Assembly (NCBI GenBank): GCA_934675095.1
Contig: CAKUPC010000016.1
Location: forward strand, 1-36,597
Origin: an uncultured Bacteroidales bacterium
GTDB lineage: Bacteria; Bacteroidota; Bacteroidia; Bacteroidales; UBA932
DNA: 36,597 nt
Direction: 5' to 3'
In this document: positions 28,680-35,788 of the stretch, in pieces
Position numbering within the stretch: the stretch's first letter is position 1
Layout: each line of letters begins with the position of its first letter
The notes under the pieces: generated by a model
Database searches by the model: none
What the model was told of the DNA's origin: nothing
Seen by the model: only the letters and a program-made list of their open reading frames with translations
Translations under genes and position numbers: made by a program

Positions 28680-31200
28680 CTCATACTTAGCCGAAATAAC
28701 AGCAAGTTTGTTCCTCATCGCATTAGGGAGCAATGCCAAGGCACAGAATTTTTCCGTTCCTGACTTGGATTTCTATGAGTTTGGAACGGAGGTCACGGAG
28801 AACGACCGAACCACAGTTGCATATTACATGGGGCAATTTGAGGCTGGTGAGCGCTTAAAGATGCACCCGGCCGATACGGACTACACTCTGAAATACAACA
28901 CGATAAAACAGGAAATCGGAGATTCTCTGCTCACATTGGACAATTACAGCCTATGCGAAGCGATGTGTAAAATACAGGAAAACGCCGGCGGAGCCTATAT
29001 GCGGTCGTGGGATTCCCGCGATGAAGACGGCGAAACGCCTGCCCTTCAGAGACTGTATGCCTATGGGATTCAGAATGCAAGGAACAGAACCGATTTCATC
29101 CATTTTCTCTTGGGTTATGCTGAGCGTGCCCCTTATGACGAGGAACGGATTGTCGGAGAGTACCTCATCAGCGAATGCGGCGACGCATTGAGCGACGGCA
29201 TGAAATACAAGGCTCTGGAATATGCGGTTTACGGAACTCTCGGAACAGCCGACATTGATGACACGACGGAGGTCAGGGCCGCATACGGGTACTGCAGGGA
29301 CAAATTGGCATTGTCTCAGAGACTTTACGGAGAGGAAGACATACTATACTACCACGATTTGCTGTTTTGTGCGGACCTTGCCTGCGCGCCGTTCATCGAC
29401 GATTGGGAGATGATTGAAAGAGTTTTCGGCTACCACCTGAAATACGGCAAGACCTACAGGGAGGGTAAAATTGAGAATGTTCTTTCGGATCCCCTTTATG
29501 GACTCTATCTGAAAAAACTCGGGGAAAGTAATGTTGATGCTGCATATAAAGTTCTGAATGTACTGATGTCCGCAGCAGATGTTGACTTGACGGAAAACAA
29601 CTCAACGAACTATAATGTTTCGGAATATGGGGAGGCCCAGATATATCTGCTGTATTCAAAGGCTCAGCTTGACCTTTGGACAGGAAAGAGCGGATATGAA
29701 GATGAAATGAAGGCCGCATACAGCCTTTCGCTCAAGTATTTGTCTCCTGACGGAGGCTTTTATGCCATCAAGGAATTTATACGGCCGGACTACAGACTGC
29801 TTTCCGACATCATACATTGGCTGAAGATTTCATACGACTCATCAAATGCGGGCGACGTCTATGACGCGGCTCTTTTCCTCAAAGGAACGGTAAACAACAT
29901 CGCGTCGGCGGTGTTGACGGAACTTGACGACTGCGGGGACGACGAACTGCTCGAGTATGTTGACTCTTTGAGGAACAATTATGACAGGACGCCGTCATGG
30001 AGAAGCCAATGGAATCCTTTTGACGCATTCTATTCTTCGGATTATCAGAGATGGTCGGCGCGGGAAACGAAATTCAGCGAACGCCTTGATTCGCTCGGAG
30101 GTCCGAGCGGTGCGGCAAGGCTTTGGAACTCATGCCTGATAAAGTGGCCACAGGTCCGGAACTCGCTGCATGAAGATGAGACAGCCATCGAAATAGTAAA
30201 CAGCATACCTCTTCTGGGCGGAGAGATTGAATACAAGGCAATTATACTGAACAAAAGTGACGACACCCCCGTTGCGGTAAAACTCTGCACAGATTCGGAG
30301 TTACGAAGCGTCCTCAGAAGCGGCAACTGCTATGATGTTTCTTCGGCAAAGTTGTTCGAGACAATCTGGAAACCGATTGCCCCGCACATTAAAGGAAAGA
30401 TTATACATTACTCCCCTATCGGCATACTGGCCAACATCAACATTGCAGCGACACGCGACGACAACGGCCGCTGCCTGTCCGACACCTACGACATCCGAAC
30501 CTGCAGTTCAACAGGTTGGCTTGCCGGACGCAATGAACCGGAAACACTCGCAAAATATGAGCGGATTGAACTTTGGGGAGGCTCACGCTCAATTCCTGAA
30601 AGCGTGAAGGAAATAAGGGACATCTGCACGATTGCCGAGGAAAATGGGGTCGCCACCACAGCGCACTCCGGGAAGAAATGCACGGAACGGTCATTCAGGG
30701 GCATATCCGGGAATCATGTTCCGATAATACACATCGCGGCACACGGATTCTACTATAGGGCAGCGGAAAAAGCGGAAGACGAGGACGACAACCCGCTGGA
30801 CAGATGCGGCATTCTGCTGGAAAAGGAAGCATACGAATCTGGGATGCACGAGAACAATGAGGATGACGGCATTCTGTTGGGCTCTGAAATCGCCCGAATG
30901 AACCTCGTCGGAACGGATCTCGTCGTTCTTTCCGCCTGCAAAAGCGGACTGGGAGACATCTCGGACGAAGGCATCATCGGTCTTCAGCGGGCGTTCCGTC
31001 TCGCCGGGGCGAAAACAGTCGTGGCGGCTCTCGGCAATGTCCCGGACAAGGCAACCCGCATCTTCATGACCGAGTTCTACCGCAGCCTCTTCACCGGCAA
31101 GACCAAGCGTCAGTCCTTCAACGACGCCGTCTCGTTCATGAAATCCAGTCCCGACTACTCCGCCCCAAAATACTGGGCTCAGTTCGTGATGATTGACTGA
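28642..31200 (+). CDS. Secreted CHAT-domain (caspase-like) putative protease
   Basis: An 852-residue protein. The C-terminal 200 or so residues are a CHAT domain of the caspase/separase clan: a His block PIIHIAAHGFY (catalytic H701) and a Cys block LVVLSACKSGLGD (catalytic C766), followed by GLQRAFRLAGAKTVVAALGNV and YRSLFTGKTKRQSFNDAV, all typical. Residues 1 to about 35 look like a signal peptide (basic start, hydrophobic ITASLFLIALGSNAKA, then QNF), so it should act in the periplasm or outside. The middle (about 100-450) is helical and TPR-like without clear repeats. The start codon lies 38 bases inside the preceding gene. Its neighbours suggest it senses or cuts the membrane TPR protein. 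GC content is visibly lower than in rho. Confidence 0.87.
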   Translation: MTRRRFLTNSTGSSYLAEITASLFLIALGSNAKAQNFSVPDLDFYEFGTEVTENDRTTVAYYMGQFEAGERLKMHPADTDYTLKYNTIKQEIGDSLLTLDNYSLCEAMCKIQENAGGAYMRSWDSRDEDGETPALQRLYAYGIQNARNRTDFIHFLLGYAERAPYDEERIVGEYLISECGDALSDGMKYKALEYAVYGTLGTADIDDTTEVRAAYGYCRDKLALSQRLYGEEDILYYHDLLFCADLACAPFIDDWEMIERVFGYHLKYGKTYREGKIENVLSDPLYGLYLKKLGESNVDAAYKVLNVLMSAADVDLTENNSTNYNVSEYGEAQIYLLYSKAQLDLWTGKSGYEDEMKAAYSLSLKYLSPDGGFYAIKEFIRPDYRLLSDIIHWLKISYDSSNAGDVYDAALFLKGTVNNIASAVLTELDDCGDDELLEYVDSLRNNYDRTPSWRSQWNPFDAFYSSDYQRWSARETKFSERLDSLGGPSGAARLWNSCLIKWPQVRNSLHEDETAIEIVNSIPLLGGEIEYKAIILNKSDDTPVAVKLCTDSELRSVLRSGNCYDVSSAKLFETIWKPIAPHIKGKIIHYSPIGILANINIAATRDDNGRCLSDTYDIRTCSSTGWLAGRNEPETLAKYERIELWGGSRSIPESVKEIRDICTIAEENGVATTAHSGKKCTERSFRGISGNHVPIIHIAAHGFYYRAAEKAEDEDDNPLDRCGILLEKEAYESGMHENNEDDGILLGSEIARMNLVGTDLVVLSACKSGLGDISDEGIIGLQRAFRLAGAKTVVAALGNVPDKATRIFMTEFYRSLFTGKTKRQSFNDAVSFMKSSPDYSAPKYWAQFVMID

Positions 31201-31294
31201 CCGTTCTGCTCCCTCTTACCATCTGTTCTTTCATGAGCAAGGTACAGCCATACAGCAGACCTCGCATCTGCAATTCTGTCCATACTCAAACTTT

Positions 31295-32593
31295 CTACAG
31301 TTTCCACGCAGGAACAACCTGGATGGTCAGGCCATTTTCGGCGATGGTTTCTTCCTGGTCAAAGGTGATTATGCGGCAATTGGGGCAGGCGGTTGCCTCG
31401 GAGGCCGCAAGCAGACCGTTTATCTCCCTTGTCTGATTCTCTTTTGTCAGTTCCCAGCACACCTGAACCAATTCTTCGACTCTGTTCCCTCTCTGGATGA
31501 CGAAGTCGCACTCTCCGGAATCCTCTCTGAAATAATAGAGTTTGTCCTCGCTTCCCAAGCTGTTATGCAGCAGAGCGAATACTATGGTTTCCAGCGCCTT
31601 CCCGTCATCCGAACTCGGCGTGCTGAGAACAGCGCTCCTTAAGCCGTTGTCGGAAACATAACATTTCGACGGCAAGGCAGATTCTTTCAGTACAGAGCGA
31701 GTGTAGCATGGTAGCTTATAAAGAAGGAAGATATTGCAGGCGTATTCCATCCACTCATAAAGCGAGTCCTTCCCCACTTTTATTCCTGCGGATTTCAGTT
31801 CGTTGTATATATTGTTTACGCTCGTGGGTTTCGTCGTATTCTCGAAGATCCGTTTAAGGAAATACTTTACTGCCGAAGGAGAAGACTTTATGTCGTAGTG
31901 TTCGATAAGGTCGCGAAACAGCATTGTGTTGAAATATGACTGAAGAATCTTTATTCTCGCACCTTCGTTTTCGGACAGAACCGCTTTGGGAAATCCACCT
32001 TCTGCGCAATATCTCCGGAATGCGGTCTTTATGACAGTGATTCCGTCTTCTGAATAAAAATCTGGTACAATGGCGCGGAAACGGAGATATTCCTTAAAAT
32101 TCAGGGGATGTTCCACATATTCGTCCGGCCATCCGCGCAAAGCCGAAGCCATTTCTCCGGACAGCATTTCTGCTGTACTTCCGGTAATGAATATATGGCG
32201 GCAGTAATTTTTGAACGTCCGCAGTACAAACAGTTCCCAGCCCTTAATCAGCTGAATCTCATCGAAAAACATATACACATCCTTGAGCGGCTGCTCCGGG
32301 AACATCTCTCGATATGCCTGAAGTATGTCGTCGAAGTCCGAAACCAGCATCGAAGAAAAGCGCTCGTCGTCAAACTCTATGTAAAGTATGCGCTCCCTCG
32401 GAATGCCGGCGGCAAGAAGTTCGTTTATCGCAAGCCGAAGCAAGGACGACTTGCCGCATCGGCGGATTCCGGTTACAGTCACTATGTCCTCTCCTGATGT
32501 AGGCAGAGATAATTCCCTGGGAATAAGACCGTTATATGGTATCTCATTCTGATGCAGCCTTATGATTGACTGAAATGTTCTGCGGAGTTCCAT
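31295..32593 (-). CDS. AAA ATPase with DUF4143 (AAA_14 type)
   Basis: A 432-residue protein of a family abundant and variable in gut Bacteroidetes; cellular role unknown. The N-terminal ATPase has Walker A GIRRCGKSSLL (about 42-52), Walker B DVYMFFDEIQLIKGW and the sensor FITGSTAEMLSGE followed by LRGWPDEYVEHPLNFKEYL. The C-terminal DUF4143 region is of nuclease-like fold: LPSKCYVSDNGLR, ETIVFALLHNSLG and YYFREDSGECDFVI, the last keeping the E-x-D-F-V pattern of restriction-like nucleases. Convergent with the CHAT gene (94 empty bases between). Two palindromes and a -7 box lie directly upstream. Lower GC than the housekeeping genes, consistent with an accessory gene. Confidence 0.88.
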   Translation of the reverse strand: MELRRTFQSIIRLHQNEIPYNGLIPRELSLPTSGEDIVTVTGIRRCGKSSLLRLAINELLAAGIPRERILYIEFDDERFSSMLVSDFDDILQAYREMFPEQPLKDVYMFFDEIQLIKGWELFVLRTFKNYCRHIFITGSTAEMLSGEMASALRGWPDEYVEHPLNFKEYLRFRAIVPDFYSEDGITVIKTAFRRYCAEGGFPKAVLSENEGARIKILQSYFNTMLFRDLIEHYDIKSSPSAVKYFLKRIFENTTKPTSVNNIYNELKSAGIKVGKDSLYEWMEYACNIFLLYKLPCYTRSVLKESALPSKCYVSDNGLRSAVLSTPSSDDGKALETIVFALLHNSLGSEDKLYYFREDSGECDFVIQRGNRVEELVQVCWELTKENQTREINGLLAASEATACPNCRIITFDQEETIAENGLTIQVVPAWKL

Positions 32594-32609
32594 GCTTTAA
32601 TTGTTTTTG

Positions 32610-32617
32610 CAAATATA
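32610..32617 (-). promoter_or_regulatory. Candidate -7 box for the AAA/DUF4143 gene
   Basis: Minus strand TATATTTG matches TAnnTTTG. It ends 16 bases before the ATG at 32593, implying a very short leader. A TTTC, one mismatch from TTTG, lies about 19 bases upstream, inside the adjacent palindrome. Confidence 0.45.
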
Positions 32618-32620
32618 ATG

Positions 32621-32674
32621 CTTTCCTTTTGAAAAGGAAAGAAAATGCGGAAAGTTTCCTTTCGGGAAGGAAAC
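32621..32674. repeat. Tandem palindromes, candidate operator
   Basis: Palindrome 1 has arms CTTTCCTTTT (32621-32630) and AAAAGGAAAG (32632-32641). Palindrome 2 has arms GTTTCCTT (32654-32661) and AAGGAAAC (32667-32674) around TCGGG. Both share TTTCCTT and its complement, with centres 33 bases apart, about three helical turns. Palindrome 1 covers the spacer of the minus-strand promoter, a place where a bound repressor would block it. As RNA they would form two hairpins only in a plus-strand leader. Confidence 0.65.
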
Positions 32675-32756
32675 GATGATTATTCCATGTTTACATTTTG
32701 CAGGCGGTGACATTCTATTACAAGAGAAGGCTATCTTTTGACAAAACATAGATAAA

Positions 32757-33545
32757 ATGAAAAAATCAGTTATTCGAATTTGCATTACAGTCGCGTCTGT
32801 ACTTGTTTTTGCGACGTTGGCGTTTTTCTATTTCCCTGTACTGCTTCCCGGAAATTACGAAAATGCCGAGTGTATCGGGAAGATTGCGGTTCCCAAGGGG
32901 TATGAGAGAGTCTGCGGAAATGACAAAGAGTACACTGAATTTCTGCGCTCCATTCCGTTGAAGCCCAAGGGAGCCAAAGTGATGCTCTATGGGAACAACG
33001 GGACGGCAGAATTCGGAAATTTGAACAAATATGCCGTAATTGACCTGCCGCTCCTGAGCAATGCCGAACAATGTGCCGACGCCTGCATGAGGCTTCGTGC
33101 GGAATACCTCTTTCGGCACGGGAAATATGCGAAGATACATTTCGCCAACAATGCCGGCCTGGATTTCTTCTATCTGGGAGGCCGAAGCAGGAAGGCGTTT
33201 GAATCATACATGAAGAGGGTTTATGGGTTCGCCAACACCGCATCGCTGACAAAGGAACTGCCTACAAGGGCGTTGAAAGACGTTCAGCCCGGCGACATTC
33301 TTGTCTATCCGGCCAGAAAGGGCCACAAATATGGTCATGCCGTATTCGTGATTGACGTCGTTCGGAACAAGAAGGGAGAAAAAATGGTCATGCTTGCGGA
33401 AGGAAACACACCGGCCTGTGACATTCACCTCATCCGTAACTTCAGAAACTGGAGGAATCCCGCCTGGTTCAAATGGAATGACAATGCCGAAGTTCAGTAC
33501 TTTTCTGTGTTCAAGTTTTATAAAGACGAGCTTCGGCATTTTTAG
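32757..33545 (+). CDS. Secreted DUF4846-like protein
   Basis: A 262-residue exported protein. It begins with a signal peptide or anchor (MKKSVIRICITVASVLVFATLAFFYF). Conserved-looking blocks are CADACMRLRAEYLFRHGKY, IHFANNAGLDF and ALKDVQPGDILVYP with GHKYGHAVFVIDVVRNKKG and VMLAEGNTPACDIHLIRN. These match my memory of DUF4846 proteins of Bacteroidetes. The GDILVYP and GHAVFVIDV pair also resembles the second half of NlpC/P60 or CHAP folds, so a papain-like hydrolase is possible, though I cannot fix a catalytic Cys. Divergent from the AAA/DUF4143 gene across 163 bases. Upstream, GTTTACATTTTG with GGCGG (32689-32707) resembles motifs before two downstream genes. Confidence 0.6.
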   Translation: MKKSVIRICITVASVLVFATLAFFYFPVLLPGNYENAECIGKIAVPKGYERVCGNDKEYTEFLRSIPLKPKGAKVMLYGNNGTAEFGNLNKYAVIDLPLLSNAEQCADACMRLRAEYLFRHGKYAKIHFANNAGLDFFYLGGRSRKAFESYMKRVYGFANTASLTKELPTRALKDVQPGDILVYPARKGHKYGHAVFVIDVVRNKKGEKMVMLAEGNTPACDIHLIRNFRNWRNPAWFKWNDNAEVQYFSVFKFYKDELRHF

Positions 33546-33599
33546 AAGCCTTCAAAAAATCTGAAGCAGTTTATTCGTGTTTCTTGACACGAGAGCCTC

Positions 33600-34349
33600 C
33601 TACCTCAGCATCATGAAGACTTGTCCGGGGTACTCGATTAAGACTCGGTAGAGGGCATTCGCGACACCGGCACGGGGTGTCAGGAGAATCAGGCTGAGGT
33701 TGACTGTGTGGACGAGGGCTATGCACAGGAAGGAGCGGACCGTTCCGGGGCCGGTGATGTCCGTCTGATAGCGCCTTGTCTGACGGCACCAGCACCAGAC
33801 GTGGAAGGCATAGGTGAAGCCGATTATGGCGTCTATGACGAGGAGGAACAGCTTCCACCTGAATCCCGTGTCCGGAACGGTGAAGCGCCACGGGAGCATC
33901 ATCAGAGTGAAAATCGGGACGCAGTAGGGAGAGAGCGTGATTGAGAGATAGCCTAACGGGCCGTTGTCGTACAGGACGTGACTGTTGCGGCTATCCACGT
34001 TCAGGCGGTGAATTTTACGGAAAAAGAGGAATGCGAAGATGGCGTGCGTGATTTCGTGGGTGTATCTCATTGCCCAGCGCAGGTTCGAATAAATCGTGCC
34101 GGAGAGCTTCAGTTTCCGAAAGACTGAAGTGAAGGCGATAAAGACAAAGAATGCGGCAAAACCATATAATTCGAATCTGTTCAGCCACCATCTTCCTCGG
34201 GACTCGGACACGACACGCCACAGCACCATCCCCCATACAACGATGAGCAGCCCCGCGACGGCACAGAACAGGACATACCAAATCTTTACGACTATGTCCT
34301 TAAACCTGTTCCATCGGGGTGATTCTTTCTTCCGGGGTGTTTCGTTCAT
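33600..34349 (-). CDS. Polytopic membrane protein with HEITH motif, M50-like metalloprotease candidate
   Basis: A 249-residue protein with about six hydrophobic helices. Residues 97-103 read THEITHA: H98, E99 and H102 form the HExxH zinc site, on a helix with FAFLFF just after, as in membrane-embedded M50 (site-2) proteases. Further family-like features are the HRLNV and NSHVLYDNGPLGYLSITLSPYCVPIF segment, which corresponds to the usual [N/S]PY-containing helix of an M50B-like group, and RYQTDITGPG. The N-terminus is basic and cytosolic. It is divergent from an ECF sigma gene across 85 bases. Site-2 proteases commonly release ECF sigmas from membrane anti-sigmas; that this one does so is inference only. 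Confidence 0.62.
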   Translation of the reverse strand: MNETPRKKESPRWNRFKDIVVKIWYVLFCAVAGLLIVVWGMVLWRVVSESRGRWWLNRFELYGFAAFFVFIAFTSVFRKLKLSGTIYSNLRWAMRYTHEITHAIFAFLFFRKIHRLNVDSRNSHVLYDNGPLGYLSITLSPYCVPIFTLMMLPWRFTVPDTGFRWKLFLLVIDAIIGFTYAFHVWCWCRQTRRYQTDITGPGTVRSFLCIALVHTVNLSLILLTPRAGVANALYRVLIEYPGQVFMMLR

Positions 34350-34374
34350 TGGGTCAGATTTTTTGCGTAAGCTG

Positions 34375-34412
34375 CAAAGTTATGATTTTTCGGGTAAATA
34401 TGTTTACCTTTG
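34375..34412. promoter_or_regulatory. Divergent promoter region with palindrome
   Basis: Between the M50-like gene and the second sigma gene: plus-strand TACCTTTG (34405-34412) and minus-strand TAACTTTG (34382-34375) both fit TAnnTTTG. The palindrome GTAAA-TATG-TTTAC (34394-34407) lies between and overlaps the plus -7 box, a likely operator for both directions. Confidence 0.45.
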
Positions 34413-34434
34413 TGGCGGTTAATTCATTATATCT

Positions 34435-35220
34435 ATGAAAGAAAAGGAACTCTTGGCCGCTCTGTGCGGAGACAATGAACTGATTTCGAGGGAGATGGCA
34501 TGGGCGGAACTGTACCGTCAGAGCCACGACCGCATCGTCGGATGCCTTGCCGCAAAGTTCAGTTCGCTGCACAGCGAGGACATTGAGAGCATATACACGG
34601 ACGCAAGTCTCGAACTGATGCAGAACATCCGTGAGGGGAAGTTCTCGACAGAAGGGAAAACAAACGCCGTCGGCTACCTCTATGTGATTTGTTTCAGGCG
34701 CGCGATACGCGAGACAAGCCGCGCCGCGGCGGAGCGGAAAAAGTTCAGCCCCATTGACGATGCTGGTGTCAGTGAAGGCATTTTCTCTCCGGCTGCGGAC
34801 AGGACGGTCTCGGACAAGGAGGACAGCCTCCGCTTTGCAGCGGATCTGCTGCGCAGGGCATTGGAATCGCTGCCGGAGAGCTGCCGGATGATGTTCCGGA
34901 TGTTCTATTGGGACAAATTGACCATGCAGCAGATTGCAGCCGCGCTTGGTCTAAAGAACGACAACACTGCAAAGACAACAAAAAACAGGTGTATGAACAA
35001 ATATACTGACATAGCGAGAAAACTGATGGGCAATGACGCCGATGCCGAGGAGATGATCCGCGAGGCGGTGGAGCGCGACTGCCTGACTTCCCTGTTCTCC
35101 GAGCTGCACGACAATTCCCTTGCCTCGGCAGCCTGCAACGAGGACGGCGACCGTCTCAGACTCGACGACGCGGACTGGTCCGCCGGGATTGACTTCGATG
35201 CCCTGAATTCGGAACTGTAG
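34435..35220 (+). CDS. ECF-type sigma factor with C-terminal extension
   Basis: A 261-residue sigma-70-family protein. Region 2 spans about 45-100 (SEDIESIYTDASLELMQNIREGK, YLYVICFRRAIRETSR). Region 4 spans about 138-196 (LESLPESCRMMFRMFYWD, helix-turn-helix KLTMQQIAAALGLKNDNTAK, then NRCMNKYTDIARKL). It shares DAxxxLxQNIxxGK, PExC and KTxxNRCxxK with the sigma at 27386, so they are paralogues. Residues about 197-261 form an acidic extension (EEMIREAVERD ... DDADWSAGIDFDALNSEL) not found in the other one; it might be a built-in regulatory segment. No anti-sigma gene follows. The neighbours are an M50-like protease (divergent) and two small exported or anchored proteins downstream. Confidence 0.87.
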   Translation: MKEKELLAALCGDNELISREMAWAELYRQSHDRIVGCLAAKFSSLHSEDIESIYTDASLELMQNIREGKFSTEGKTNAVGYLYVICFRRAIRETSRAAAERKKFSPIDDAGVSEGIFSPAADRTVSDKEDSLRFAADLLRRALESLPESCRMMFRMFYWDKLTMQQIAAALGLKNDNTAKTTKNRCMNKYTDIARKLMGNDADAEEMIREAVERDCLTSLFSELHDNSLASAACNEDGDRLRLDDADWSAGIDFDALNSEL

Positions 35221-35228
35221 TTTTTTGC

Positions 35229-35244
35229 GTTTACCTTTTGGCGG
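35229..35244 (+). promoter_or_regulatory. GTTTACC / GGCGG promoter-like motif before the small secreted protein
   Basis: GTTTACCTTTTGGCGG closely resembles GTTTACCTTTGTGGCGG at 34403-34419, before the second sigma gene. It contains TACCTTTTG, a -7 box with one extra T. A 12-codon frame (35258-35296, MSKGKKCFTNKS) lies between it and the next gene. Confidence 0.4.
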
Positions 35245-35301
35245 AGGATGCATTATTATGTCGAAAGGCAAAAAATGTTTCACCAATAAAAGCTAAATGC
35301 A

Positions 35302-35676
35302 ATGAAAAAGTTTATTCTTATCTGTGTCGCAGCACTCTCTGCAATCATTCTCTGCTCGGCTGCGGCCGCAAACATGGCCGATTCCAAGGTCACTGTCTCC
35401 CACAAGAATCTGAGCTACACAATGTCGCTCGATGCTGCGGTCATGGTCTATCGCGCCTGCCCGGAGGACCTCCGCGACGGAATTCGTCAGGCTCTGATTG
35501 CCGAGCACGCCGAGAAGTGGAACGACCTGTCCGTCTCTCAGGGCAGCAGCTACGGCCTCACCTACCGCTTCGACGGGGTGAACGGAACCTTCGACGCGAA
35601 GTACGAGAACTTCTCGATGAATGTGACCGGCATCACGAGCGAGGATGTACGCAGCATATTCTCACTGAACAAGTAA
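35302..35676 (+). CDS. Small secreted protein, unknown function
   Basis: A 124-residue protein I do not recognise. Residues 1-24 are a good signal peptide (MKKFILICVAALSAIILCSAAAAN). The mature part of about 100 residues has a helical middle (DAAVMVYRACPEDLRDGIRQALIAEHAEKW) between beta-prone ends (SKVTVSHKNLSYTMSL; GLTYRFDGVNGTFDAKYENFSMNVTGI). One cysteine remains after cleavage. It begins 81 bases after the second sigma gene behind a related promoter-like motif, and a strong intrinsic terminator follows 15 bases after its stop. So it is probably the last gene of that transcription unit and may be a target of the sigma. Confidence 0.7.
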   Translation: MKKFILICVAALSAIILCSAAAANMADSKVTVSHKNLSYTMSLDAAVMVYRACPEDLRDGIRQALIAEHAEKWNDLSVSQGSSYGLTYRFDGVNGTFDAKYENFSMNVTGITSEDVRSIFSLNK

Positions 35677-35691
35677 CAGACTCTCATTAGG

Positions 35692-35727
35692 CCTCCTGCT
35701 GCGCTTTTTCGCGGCAGGAGGTTTTTT
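35692..35727 (+). terminator. Rho-independent terminator
   Basis: Stem CCTCCTGCTGCG (35692-35703) pairs with CGCGGCAGGAGG (35710-35721), 12 pairs with one G-U, loop of six, then TTTTTT (35722-35727). Strongest terminator in the window; ends the sigma/small-protein unit. Confidence 0.9.
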
Positions 35728-35788
35728 ATTCAGAATTTGGCGGCAAATGACGCTGGTCTGAGTGCCGCCGGCATAAAATACGAGTTAT

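Noticed and set aside
28642..28700. Tat-like TRRRFL at the start of the CHAT protein
   Set aside because: It fits the twin-arginine pattern, but these codons overlap the preceding gene, the hydrophobic part resembles an ordinary Sec signal, and most Bacteroidales lack Tat.
31201..31294. Possible terminator or small gene between the CHAT and AAA/DUF4143 genes
   Set aside because: No stem with a T run and no frame with a plausible start; I see nothing there.
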